NCBI RefSeq assembly: GCF_004765785.1 | Contig: NZ_SBIT01000007.1 | Location: 248,001-312,000 of the forward strand | From: Halorussus ruber | GTDB taxonomy: Archaea; Halobacteriota; Halobacteria; Halobacteriales; Haladaptataceae | DNA length: 64,000 nt | Direction of reading: 5' to 3' | Made by a program: the position numbers and the translations under genes | Notes under the pieces: model-generated | The model's input: only the letters and a program-made list of their open reading frames with translations | What the model was told of the DNA's origin: nothing | Databases searched by the model: none | Shown: piece after piece, positions 23,437 through 30,941 of the stretch | Position numbering within the stretch: the first letter of the stretch is position 1 | Layout: every line of letters starts with the position of its first letter

Positions 23437-24552
23437 ATGGCTTTCGGGTCTGCGCTCGGCGGTGCCGAGATGATTATCGTAGCCGCGACGCTCTTGCTCT
23501 CGGGCGGACTGGTCTTCTACGCCGCGCAATCGGTCACCGACTGGCGACGGGACGACGGCGACGAACCGGTCGACGCGCTCAAGCATACAATCGCGGGCCA
23601 GAACCGGGTCGCCCTCGTGGTGCCGGAAGGCCCGAGTATCGACGCCTTAGCCGCGGCGGTCGGGTTACAGACGCTCTGCACCGAGTGGGGCGTGACCGCC
23701 CACCTGTTCGCCGAGGGACCGGTCACGGGCGAGGACAGCAAGACGTTCTGCAACATCTTCGACCTCGAACTCACGGTCATCGGCGACGGGGCCGACGAAC
23801 TGACCGACGCCGACGCCGCAATCGCGGTCGGCGGCGGTGGCGGCGTCCCGCGACTCTCGAACAACCCGCCGGTCGTCGCCGTGGTTCGCCACCGGCCCAC
23901 CGCCGAGGAGAACATCCTCACGGTGACGCCGACCGACGACGGCGCGACTGCGACCACGGTCACGCGCCTGCTGGAATCCGAATCTGTCGTCCCCGACCAG
24001 CGGGTCGCCACGGCGCTCCTCCACGGGATTCGGGCCGGGACCCGCGAGTTCCGGCGCGCGAACGGGACTCACGACTACGAGGCCGCCGGGTTCCTCCACA
24101 CCTACGCCGACCTCGGGCGCATCGAGGACCTCCGGTCGCCGGGCATGAGCGGCGACACCTTCGACGTCATCAGCGACGCCATCGCCAACCGCGAGCGCCG
24201 GGCGAGCTTCGCCGTCACGAACGTCGGCGCGGTCCCCTCGGTCTCCGCCCTCGAAGAGGCCGCCGACACCATGCTCCGCCTCGAAGGCGTCTCGACCGCC
24301 GCCGTCTTCGGCATCCACGAGGAGACCATCGTCGTCTCCTGCCGGGCCGAGGACGTGCGAACCAACGCCTTCGACATTCTGGACTCGGCGTTCGAGACCA
24401 GCGAGACCACCGGCGGGAACACGGACGCCGCGACCGCGAGAGTTCCGCTCGGCCTCTTCGCGCAGGTCAACGGCCAGCACGAGGAGACCCTCGACATGCT
24501 CATCGACGCGAGTACCCGAAAGGCGCTGTTCGAGGCGTTCGAGAGTTCGTAA
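23437..24552 (+). CDS. Catalytically degenerate DHH-family protein, membrane anchored
   Basis: A protein of 371 residues. It has an N-terminal membrane helix (about 11-31) and a DHH/DHHA1-like fold, parallel in layout to the protein at 1632. The metal-binding residues are lost. Motif I is VVPEGPSIDALAAA (only Asp69 kept), motif II is AIAVGGGGG instead of a VxVDH segment, and motif III is VVRHRP (Arg151-His152-Arg153) in place of DHH. The later part keeps DHHA1-type features (LEGVSTAAVFGIHEETIVVSCR). It may bind the ligand of its paralogue without hydrolysing it, but that is inference. The frame is intact and acidic, so it is not a decaying pseudogene. Confidence 0.8.
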   Translation: MAFGSALGGAEMIIVAATLLLSGGLVFYAAQSVTDWRRDDGDEPVDALKHTIAGQNRVALVVPEGPSIDALAAAVGLQTLCTEWGVTAHLFAEGPVTGEDSKTFCNIFDLELTVIGDGADELTDADAAIAVGGGGGVPRLSNNPPVVAVVRHRPTAEENILTVTPTDDGATATTVTRLLESESVVPDQRVATALLHGIRAGTREFRRANGTHDYEAAGFLHTYADLGRIEDLRSPGMSGDTFDVISDAIANRERRASFAVTNVGAVPSVSALEEAADTMLRLEGVSTAAVFGIHEETIVVSCRAEDVRTNAFDILDSAFETSETTGGNTDAATARVPLGLFAQVNGQHEETLDMLIDASTRKALFEAFESS

Positions 24553-24692
24553 CTACTGGCGGGTCGTATCTCCCCCGACACGCCGGTTTTCGGGGTTTAC
24601 AGTTCAGCGAATCGCTCTATCGTCGAGAAACACGAAACTCGTGCATTCACACATCATCGCTTTTTTACGTTCTTTCTGTCACGTTCACTATC

Positions 24693-25751
24693 ATGGTTCG
24701 CGCCGAACCGTACTCTCTCTGGGTCGAACGAGTCTCTCGATGGTTACGGTTCGACCGAATCTCGGCCTGTTTCCTCGACGATGAATCGTACGCGCCATAT
24801 CTGTTCGTCCTTACTCTGGTCTTTATCGACGTCCCGGTACTCTCGACTATCGGCTATCTCGTCCACGAGGGTGAAACTGTTCACCCGCTACTGGACTACT
24901 CGTGGTGGTTTCTGGTTCCGCTCGGACTAGTCGTCGGAGTCATCGGCATCCGCCGGATTCGGTCGGAGTTCACCGACGCAGTCGAGAAGGTGGGTCAAGG
25001 AGACGGCAACATACGCGTCTCAACCCCGCGTCGCTTCCGTTGCGCCCTCTTTGTGTTTGCACTCGTGCTGTACTACGGAATCATCGCCCAGAACCTTCCA
25101 CAGTTGTTACTCTCGGAGGGGAAAATCATCGGTGCGGTCAAGTGGGTGGTGCTCATTCCAGCCGGATACGTGACGATAATCGTGGAGTTGTTCTCCGTCT
25201 ACGTTCACGGACTCCTCTTTCTGCCGCTCGCCATCGACCGGCGAGACGTTCCCCTCGACTTTTCTGATCCGAAGAAGCTCGGTGGGATGGAACCCGTCGG
25301 CTCGCTGCTCCTCACGGGGACTAACTTCTACTTCTTAGGTTTGACTCTTTGGACCGGAACGACAGTTCTCGGCCCTCTTACCGGGATTTACGGTGCAACT
25401 AACTCAGCCCCGGGTAGAGAATCTATCGCCTTCTTCGTGGTGGCATGGTTCACCGGTATTTTCCTGTTCCTCTTCTCGCTGTATATTGTCGGCAAGAACA
25501 CTCGCAGACGAAAAGAGGCCGAGATTAGCAGAACGATTCGGGAGATTCAGCGGTGTGGGCGCGGTCCGACTGCGTTTACGGGGAACGGGTTCGATACCGA
25601 GAAGGGGACTGCCGAGTGCGTCCGACTGTACGTCTACCTCGATTGGATAGACCAGACGGAGACGTACCCGGTAGACGTCGAAAAGATGTGGACGATGTTT
25701 GGGAGCATCGTACTCCCGGTATCGCTAAAGTTACTCCCGTTCGTCGTATGA
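24693..25751 (+). CDS. Hypothetical multi-spanning membrane protein, lower GC
   Basis: A protein of 352 residues from the ATG at 24693; a very long upstream frame overlapping the DHH gene is a shadow. Six to seven hydrophobic segments lie near 35-56, 70-87, 116-136, 147-180, 202-223 and 244-266. A basic linker (KNTRRRKEAE) and a soluble C-terminal domain of about 80 residues follow, ending in a hydrophobic segment. No family is recognised. Codon use is visibly less GC-rich than neighbouring genes, which suggests recent acquisition. The AT-rich promoter is at about 24640-24690. The neighbours are unrelated housekeeping genes. Confidence 0.75.
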   Translation: MVRAEPYSLWVERVSRWLRFDRISACFLDDESYAPYLFVLTLVFIDVPVLSTIGYLVHEGETVHPLLDYSWWFLVPLGLVVGVIGIRRIRSEFTDAVEKVGQGDGNIRVSTPRRFRCALFVFALVLYYGIIAQNLPQLLLSEGKIIGAVKWVVLIPAGYVTIIVELFSVYVHGLLFLPLAIDRRDVPLDFSDPKKLGGMEPVGSLLLTGTNFYFLGLTLWTGTTVLGPLTGIYGATNSAPGRESIAFFVVAWFTGIFLFLFSLYIVGKNTRRRKEAEISRTIREIQRCGRGPTAFTGNGFDTEKGTAECVRLYVYLDWIDQTETYPVDVEKMWTMFGSIVLPVSLKLLPFVV

Positions 25752-25828
25752 ACTGTCCCCGGCGGTTGGCACCGTCCGTAGATTCAAATACCGAGCCGCG
25801 GCCAACCCTGTCCGTGACCTGAGAGTCG

Positions 25829-25871
25829 CCGCGAGGAGGCCAGCGAAATCGGCGGTGCGACCTCCTCGCGG
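25829..25871. repeat. Intergenic hairpin upstream of nreA
   Basis: CCGCGAGGAGG (25829-25839) pairs perfectly with CCTCCTCGCGG (25861-25871) across a 21-bp loop. It lies in the 211-bp gap before nreA. It could influence the nreA leader or be a repeat relic; no family members were noticed elsewhere. Confidence 0.55.
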
Positions 25872-25962
25872 TCGGACAGCACCACCTGCAAGCCCTATTC
25901 GGATAGCGACTGCTGGACCGCGCGAGTAAGGTTCAAATCGCTCGGGTCCCAAAGAGCGACGA

Positions 25963-27222
25963 ATGCGTCTCGACGAGTACATCGAGGGTCTCGGCCCGGA
26001 CGAATCCGACCGCAAGCGTCGCCTCGCCGAGGAGAAGTCCTACGAGATTCTCGACTACGTCGAGGACTTCCAGGACCGCTTCTCGGAGGTCACGCAGGGC
26101 GACTCGCTGGTCGGCAGCACTTCGCCCTCGGTGTTCGTCGGGCGGTCGAACTACCCCGACGTCTCGACGGGCATCCTCTCGCCGGTCGGCGAGGAGGACC
26201 GCGCCTCGGAGTTCACCACCGACAGCGAGTGGTACGAGCGCGGCCTCGACATCGACAACGTCCTCCAGTACCGGACCGGCCTGTTGAACTCGAACCACTC
26301 CGCGAACGTGGACAACGTCAGCGACGCGTGGGACGGGTTCGTCGGCACCCAGCGCGAGGTCGCAATCGCCGACCGACCGGTGTACGTGGAAATCGGCCTC
26401 TCGGACTCGCTGGACCTCGATTTGGACGTGGACGATATCACGACCCCGACCGGCCCCTCGGCCCGCGCCACGTCGGCGGACCTCACCGAGAACCCCCACG
26501 TCCCCCGGCCCGTCAAGAAGACTTTGGAGGACGACGACTGGCAGGCGCAGGGCGCGATGACCTACCTCTACCGGAGAGGCTTCGACGTCTACGAGATCAA
26601 CGACATCCTCTCGGCGGGCGCGCTCGGCAGAGGCCAGAACCGGCGACTCGTCCCGACGCGGTGGTCGATTACCGCCGTGGACGACACCATCGGCCAGTTC
26701 CTCCGGGGCCAGATTCGGGACCGGCCGAGCGTCGACCAGACGCGGGTCTGGGTCAACGAGTACATGGGCAACCGCTACTGGGTCGTCCTCACGCCCGGCC
26801 AGTGGGAGTACGAACTGGTCGAGATGAAGGCCCCGGGGAGCATCTGGAATCAGGACCCCAACGGCGAGACGTGGATGGGGAGCGCCCACGAGGGCTACGA
26901 GGGCCGAACCGGCTACGTCGAGGAGACCGCCGGGGCCTACTACGCCTCCCGGCTCGCGGTGCTGGAACACCTCGAATCCATCGGCAGGCAGGCCAAGTGC
27001 CTCGTATTGCGGGAGGTCTCGGACGACTACTGGGCACCGGTCGGCGTCTGGCAGATCCGCGAGAGCGTCCGCAACGCTTTCGAGGGCGAACACGGCGTTG
27101 CAGAGACCTTCCACGGCGCGGTCCGCGAAATCGCGCCGCAGCTACCGGTCTCGCTCGCGGCACTCCGGCGCAAGTCCCACATGCTCTCGGGCCTGCAAGC
27201 GAACCTCGCGGACTTCTCCTGA
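25963..27222 (+). CDS. nreA: DNA repair protein NreA
   Basis: A protein of 419 residues. It matches the archaeal Nre family in its conserved stretches: GDSLVGSTSPSVFVGRSNYP near the N-terminus, NVDNVSDAWDGFV, a GAMTYLYRRGFDVYEIND segment, LGRGQNRRLVPTRWSITAVD, and NRYWVVLTPGQWEYELVE. The last residues, LQANLADFS, resemble a PCNA-interacting peptide (Q-x-x-L-x-x-F), which NreA proteins use. In Haloferax, NreA acts with UvrABC on mitomycin C damage (recalled). No obvious N-terminal zinc finger is seen. The stop lies 15 bp from a convergent gene. Confidence 0.9.
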   Translation: MRLDEYIEGLGPDESDRKRRLAEEKSYEILDYVEDFQDRFSEVTQGDSLVGSTSPSVFVGRSNYPDVSTGILSPVGEEDRASEFTTDSEWYERGLDIDNVLQYRTGLLNSNHSANVDNVSDAWDGFVGTQREVAIADRPVYVEIGLSDSLDLDLDVDDITTPTGPSARATSADLTENPHVPRPVKKTLEDDDWQAQGAMTYLYRRGFDVYEINDILSAGALGRGQNRRLVPTRWSITAVDDTIGQFLRGQIRDRPSVDQTRVWVNEYMGNRYWVVLTPGQWEYELVEMKAPGSIWNQDPNGETWMGSAHEGYEGRTGYVEETAGAYYASRLAVLEHLESIGRQAKCLVLREVSDDYWAPVGVWQIRESVRNAFEGEHGVAETFHGAVREIAPQLPVSLAALRRKSHMLSGLQANLADFS

Positions 27223-27237
27223 CGCCTGTCTCGTTCG

Positions 27238-27816
27238 TCACTCCTCGCCCTCTGGGTCGCCGTCGATGTCCAGCGTAATCGTCAGCGGTCCGTCCGACTC
27301 CGCTATCTCGATACCCCCGGAGTAGCGGTAGTCGTCCACCGGGTCCTCGTAGCCCTGGATGGTGCCGCCGACCTTGCCCCGGACGACGTTGTCCTCGATG
27401 GTGTCCACGCCGAGCGTGCCAGCCTCCTCACCCGCCTCGACGCGCCCGGAGACGCGGAACTCGTAGCCGACGCGCTCGTCTGGGGCTTCGAGCGTGATTA
27501 CGTTCGAGAGGTCGCCTTCCGTCGTGTCTCGCACCAGTTCGTCGTCCACGTAGACCTTTCCGGGACCGTCGAGGCGGAGGCTCACGAGTTCGCCCGTGAA
27601 CCGGAACGAGTCCTCGCCGCCGTCGGAGACCTCGCCCTTGGCCGCGGTTCCGCCGAGGACGGCGTCCCGGTCGTCGGCGGCCTCGCCGCGCTCGACCGAC
27701 CCGCTCACCCGGAAGGTGTAGCTGACGGTCTCACCTTCGGCCGCGCGAACGACGAGTTCGCGGCCTTTCTGTGCGCGGTCCTTCTGTGCGCTCGCGGGGT
27801 CGGTGTCGTCTGTCAC
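27238..27816 (-). CDS. Acidic hypothetical protein with two tandem beta domains
   Basis: A protein of 192 residues, very acidic, no signal peptide or membrane helix. It contains two related halves. Residues 32-98 include YTFRVSGSVERGE, then a DSFRFTGELVSL stretch and DGPGKVYVDD. Residues 117-188 include YEFRVSGRVEAGE, then DDYRYSGGIEIA and DGPLTITLDI. Similar repeats occur in haloarchaeal proteins of unknown function, where a YxFxVSGxVE unit suggests an immunoglobulin-like or jelly-roll beta fold (inference). The N-terminal 28 residues are charged and probably disordered. It converges with nreA. Confidence 0.75.
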   Translation of the reverse strand: MTDDTDPASAQKDRAQKGRELVVRAAEGETVSYTFRVSGSVERGEAADDRDAVLGGTAAKGEVSDGGEDSFRFTGELVSLRLDGPGKVYVDDELVRDTTEGDLSNVITLEAPDERVGYEFRVSGRVEAGEEAGTLGVDTIEDNVVRGKVGGTIQGYEDPVDDYRYSGGIEIAESDGPLTITLDIDGDPEGEE

Positions 27817-27966
27817 GGCGAATCCCGTTCCGAATCAGTCGTCCCGACGGAAACGTTCGATTGTCCGTTCGTGACACGACGCCCGTAAATCCGAGTCGTG
27901 TTCTCCCTAATCGAAACCGCCTCGCGCGTGAGAAGACTTATTCCGCTGGTCGAACCAGTTCCGCAC

Positions 27967-28188
27967 ATGGTCCCCCTGTTCCTCGGCCTGCCCGGCGGGA
28001 TGGAGTTGCTGGTCGTCCTCCTCGTCGCCGTCATCCTGTTCGGCATCCCGCTGGTGTTGCTCGGCGGCGGCCTCTACCTCTACCGGTCCAGTCAGTCCGA
28101 AAGCGCACCGGCCGAAGAAATCGAGGCCCTCCGCGAGGAGGTCCGGCAGCTCCGCGAGGAGATTCGGGAGTCCGACGACGAACGATAG
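27967..28188 (+). CDS. Small membrane protein with coiled-coil tail (TatA-like layout)
   Basis: A protein of 73 residues from the ATG at 27967; an upstream in-frame start at 27898 would add an AT-rich, non-coding-looking piece. A short N-terminal segment and a glycine-rich hydrophobic helix (about residues 12-39) are followed by a charged coiled coil (EEIEALREEVRQLREEIRES). The layout resembles TatA or sec-independent translocase relatives but lacks the TatA Phe-Gly hinge, so I do not name it so. Such proteins are often mis-annotated as TatA in haloarchaea. Membrane location is sure; role unknown. Confidence 0.75.
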   Translation: MVPLFLGLPGGMELLVVLLVAVILFGIPLVLLGGGLYLYRSSQSESAPAEEIEALREEVRQLREEIRESDDER

Positions 28189-28198
28189 GTATCGACGA

Positions 28199-28648
28199 CT
28201 ACGCGGCGTCGAGGTTGGCGAACGCCTCGTCTACGAACTCGCCCGTGTCGCTCACAATCGTCTCCCACTCGTCGTCGTCGGGAGCCATGCCGACGAGGCG
28301 GGCGATTTTCATGATGCTGACGTGGTAGACGGTTTGCCTGCCGGGTTCCTCCTCCCAGACGACCACGTTGCACGGGAACAGCGCGCCGATGCGGTTGTCG
28401 CTGGCGTCGAGCGCCCGGTCTGCCATGTTCGGGTTGCACGCCCCGAGGACGTAGTAGTCGTCGCGGCCCGCGTCGATTTTCTCGTTCAGCAGGTCGGACG
28501 CCGAGAACTCGGTGGCGACGCCGAACCCCGCGTCGGTGAACACCTCGCGGACGTGTTCGACCGCCTCGTCGTGGTCCATTTCGAGCGTCGCGCGCTCCTC
28601 GCCGATGTCCTCGTCGTCGAGTGCCGTCGGGTCGATCGGAAGCGTCAT
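28199..28648 (-). CDS. DUF302 domain protein
   Basis: A protein of 149 residues from the ATG at 28648; the longer frame upstream is basic and unlikely. The DUF302 layout is clear: two beta-alpha units with LEMDHDEAVEHVREVFTDAGFGVATEF, then DDYYVLGACNPNMADRALDA, LFPCNVVVWEE and YHVSIMKIARLVGM. The conserved Cys and Pro in ACNPN and LFPCN are typical and may bind a thiol or metal, but no function is established for the family. It is tail-to-tail with the small membrane protein, 10 bp apart. Confidence 0.88.
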   Translation of the reverse strand: MTLPIDPTALDDEDIGEERATLEMDHDEAVEHVREVFTDAGFGVATEFSASDLLNEKIDAGRDDYYVLGACNPNMADRALDASDNRIGALFPCNVVVWEEEPGRQTVYHVSIMKIARLVGMAPDDDEWETIVSDTGEFVDEAFANLDAA

Positions 28649-28800
28649 GCCTGACTCGCTTCGCCGCGGACGATGATAAACTCCGTTCCCGGTAGTGGAG
28701 TTGGCGCTCGCACGTAAGAAATTAAAATGTTGCTTAAGGATATTTGATTGTTGCTCAAAGAGTTGTTCTGGTTTCTTTCTCGCCCGAGCGGGCCGACCGA

Positions 28801-29481
28801 CTAAATCGGAATCGGGAGCCACGAGAGCCATCGGACGACCCGTTCAGGGGCGATCAACGGCGGGTGAAGCACCAGCCAGTCCAGCACGCCGAGACCGACG
28901 CCGTGGGCAACGACCGACGGCAGGATGGAGTTGCTCTTGTAGTCCACCGCGCCGAACAGCACGTCGGTCGGCCCAGACAGCATCAGTTCGATGGGCGGCT
29001 TGTACATGTGGTGGAAGGCGTAGACCACCGGGCTGATGAACACGCTCTTGAACCCGATTTCGCGCACGCCGACGCAGAGCAGACCCCGGTAGTAGGTTTC
29101 CGCCGCCAGCGCGACGACGAACTGGGCGACCGCGTGGGGGAGAAACTCCCCGAGCGCGGCGCTGGTCTCCCACATCGGGTAGTAAGCCCGAATCGTCGGG
29201 AGCGAGGAGCCGACGACGTAGAACGGGACGACGAACAGCGAGAGCAGAATGGTGTTGCGAATCGCGGTCCCATCGACGCGGTATCCGAGGTGGCGGCCGT
29301 GCCGGACTGCCAATGCGAGGGGTGCGAGAATGTAGACAATCGTGTCTCGAACGAGTCGCTCGTCGAGTCCGCGCACGTCCCACGACATCCACACGGCGGT
29401 CAGGACGGCCCCTGCGAGGAGCGCGCGCTGGACCCAACTCAGCCGGGCGACGCCCCGGCGGACCGACCGAGCGACCGACAC
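28801..29481 (-). CDS. CPBP-family intramembrane protease homologue (CAAX/Abi-like)
   Basis: A protein of 226 residues with about six membrane helices. The three CPBP motifs can be placed: AETYYRG (Glu128, Arg132), FHHMY (Phe156, His157/His158) and a VVAHGVG (His193). In the usual motif 1 two adjacent Glu occur (EExxxR), but here the first is Ala127. Active enzymes use these residues to hold catalytic water, so activity may be altered or lost. Family roles include prenyl-protein processing and bacteriocin immunity; none can be assigned here. It lies 1 bp after the DUF5789-like gene's stop and is co-transcribed with it. Confidence 0.82.
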   Translation of the reverse strand: MSVARSVRRGVARLSWVQRALLAGAVLTAVWMSWDVRGLDERLVRDTIVYILAPLALAVRHGRHLGYRVDGTAIRNTILLSLFVVPFYVVGSSLPTIRAYYPMWETSAALGEFLPHAVAQFVVALAAETYYRGLLCVGVREIGFKSVFISPVVYAFHHMYKPPIELMLSGPTDVLFGAVDYKSNSILPSVVAHGVGLGVLDWLVLHPPLIAPERVVRWLSWLPIPI

Positions 29482-29482
29482 G

Positions 29483-29773
29483 CTACTCGTCGGCGGTCGG
29501 GATGGGTCCGGTGCCGACGACCGACCGGACCTCGTTGGTGAACTCGTGTTTGCTCTGGAAGTACGTCTCGTCTACCGACTCCAGCACGTCGGCCAGCTCG
29601 CGCGGACCGTCGGGCGTCCGGATGACCGCGCCCTCCTCTTTGCGGAGGATTTCGCTCTTCTGAATCGGCCAGTAGAGCCGCGAGGCGACGCGCGCGAGCG
29701 GCGCTCCCTCGACGGGTTCGCCCTCGCCGAGTTCGACGGCAGGTTCTGCTTCTTCCTCGTTGTCCTCAGCCAT
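29483..29773 (-). CDS. Small conserved haloarchaeal protein (DUF5789-like)
   Basis: A protein of 96 residues, acidic and soluble. The core ARVASRLYWPIQKSEILRKE, then TPDGPRELADVLESVDETYF and FTNEVRSVVGTG, matches the DUF5789 pattern found in many Halobacteria, where a small protein of this kind binds nothing known. The first 22 residues are Glu rich and probably disordered. Its stop is 1 bp from the start of the CPBP gene, so the two are almost surely one operon. No catalytic residue is evident. Confidence 0.8.
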   Translation of the reverse strand: MAEDNEEEAEPAVELGEGEPVEGAPLARVASRLYWPIQKSEILRKEEGAVIRTPDGPRELADVLESVDETYFQSKHEFTNEVRSVVGTGPIPTADE

Positions 29774-29898
29774 ACGCCGCGATTCGAATCCCGAGGGATT
29801 AGTGCTTTCGGAAAGACCTTTTCGAGCAGTCGCTCGCTGGTCGTGGTCGCGCTGGTCGTGAGCCGGTGCGCCTGATAGCGCGGATAACCGCGGTCGGG

Positions 29899-30195
29899 TT
29901 ACTCTCGGACGACGACGTGGCCGTCGCTGTAGACGGTGACTTCGTAATCGAGGAGCGAGAATACGACGTGGCCGCTACCGCGAGGCATTCCGTTGTGTCG
30001 GTCGCTGAATAAGTTGTCGAGGGCGTCGGGGTCGATTTTCTCGTAGAGCGGAGTGCCGATCTCGGCGGGGTCCACACCGGCGGCGTCCGCGACCGCGTCG
30101 ACGACCGCGGCGCTCAGCGGTTGGTCCCGGTCGTAGGTCTCGCTCTCGGTAATACCGTGGGTCTCGTTAGGATTCTCGGTCGCGTGTTCACTCAT
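29899..30195 (-). CDS. HalOD1 output domain protein
   Basis: A protein of 98 residues composed almost only of the HalOD1 domain: AVVDAVADAAGVDPAEIGTP, LYEKIDPDALDNLF, then GHVVFSLLDYEVTVYSDGHV. HalOD1 is a Halobacteria-specific output domain, sometimes found fused to response regulators and here stand-alone; its partner is unknown. The ATG at 30195 is preceded by an AT-rich stretch on the minus strand, including ATTTTTATACC near 30244-30254, that would serve as promoter. Confidence 0.9.
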   Translation of the reverse strand: MSEHATENPNETHGITESETYDRDQPLSAAVVDAVADAAGVDPAEIGTPLYEKIDPDALDNLFSDRHNGMPRGSGHVVFSLLDYEVTVYSDGHVVVRE

Positions 30196-30311
30196 TTGTC
30201 ATCTGCCTCCGTGCAATCGAAGCTACTCAACTTTGCCCCATCAAGGTATAAAAATTCACCGTATACCATTTGAACAAGTTGGAATCGTGTCAATAGTAAC
30301 GACGAGGTCGG

Positions 30312-30899
30312 CTACTCGGTCTCGTAGTCGCCGCCGTACTTCAGGAAGAAGTAGGCGAGCGCGATTATCGACACCATCGCGGCCATCGTCACGATGCCGA
30401 TGACTCTCGCGCTCTCGGGGATGGCGGGGACACCGCCGCCGTCGCCGCCCTCACCGCCGCCGCCCGCGTCCGCCGAGACGGTGAGTTCCGCGACCATCCC
30501 GGCCGTCTCGTGCGGGATGCAGAAGTAGCCGTAGGTCCCTTCGACCTCGAACGTGTGCTGGTAGGACTCGCCGCCAGCGACGTCACCTTCCGGGTAAGCG
30601 TCCCGCGCGGCCTGCTCGCTGTCGAATCCGCCGGAGGCGAAGTACTCGGCCTCGTCGGGAATCTCGTCCTCGTAGGCAGTCACAGAGTGACCGACGGTCC
30701 CGACGTTCTCCCAGACGACGGTGGTTCCGGGTGCGACAGTCGCCTCGTCCGGGTCGAAGACGAGGTTGTCGGTCATGTCGATGGTGCGCTGGTTGCCCTG
30801 TGCCTCGGCCCTGCCCGCGGCGTAGGACGACGCGACGGTGCCCGCGGCCGCACCGAGAAATCCCCGCCGAGAAACTGCTGTGGAACTGTCTTCCTCCAT
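30312..30899 (-). CDS. Halocyanin-like blue copper protein, Tat-exported, C-terminally anchored
   Basis: A protein of 195 residues. The Tat motif SRRGFLGAAAG (Arg11-Arg12) starts the signal. The cupredoxin domain has the type 1 copper set His71 (GHS), Cys127, His130 and Met135 (FCIPHETAGM). A Gly-rich linker (145-157) leads to a C-terminal transmembrane helix (166-188), leaving the copper domain outside. Such proteins shuttle electrons in the respiratory chain or to nitrite reductase. No oxidase or nitrite reductase gene is near. It runs in the same direction as the HalOD1 gene but is separated by 116 bp. Confidence 0.92.
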   Translation of the reverse strand: MEEDSSTAVSRRGFLGAAAGTVASSYAAGRAEAQGNQRTIDMTDNLVFDPDEATVAPGTTVVWENVGTVGHSVTAYEDEIPDEAEYFASGGFDSEQAARDAYPEGDVAGGESYQHTFEVEGTYGYFCIPHETAGMVAELTVSADAGGGGEGGDGGGVPAIPESARVIGIVTMAAMVSIIALAYFFLKYGGDYETE

Positions 30900-30941
30900 C
30901 GAGAGGTATCTCTACCGCGACGGGCAAAGTTGTTGCCCCGA

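Noticed and set aside
23685-24692. Upstream extension of the membrane protein at 24693 to a 688-residue frame
   Set aside because: The first 336 codons overlap the DHH-like gene in another frame and are almost all Arg, His, Pro and Gly.
25829-25871. Bacterial-type rho-independent terminator
   Set aside because: Archaeal termination depends mainly on T-rich tracts, and the hairpin is not followed by one; kept only as a structural repeat.
29775-29800. tRNA T-arm-like ATTCGAATCC near 29781
   Set aside because: No matching acceptor, D or anticodon arms can be placed around it.
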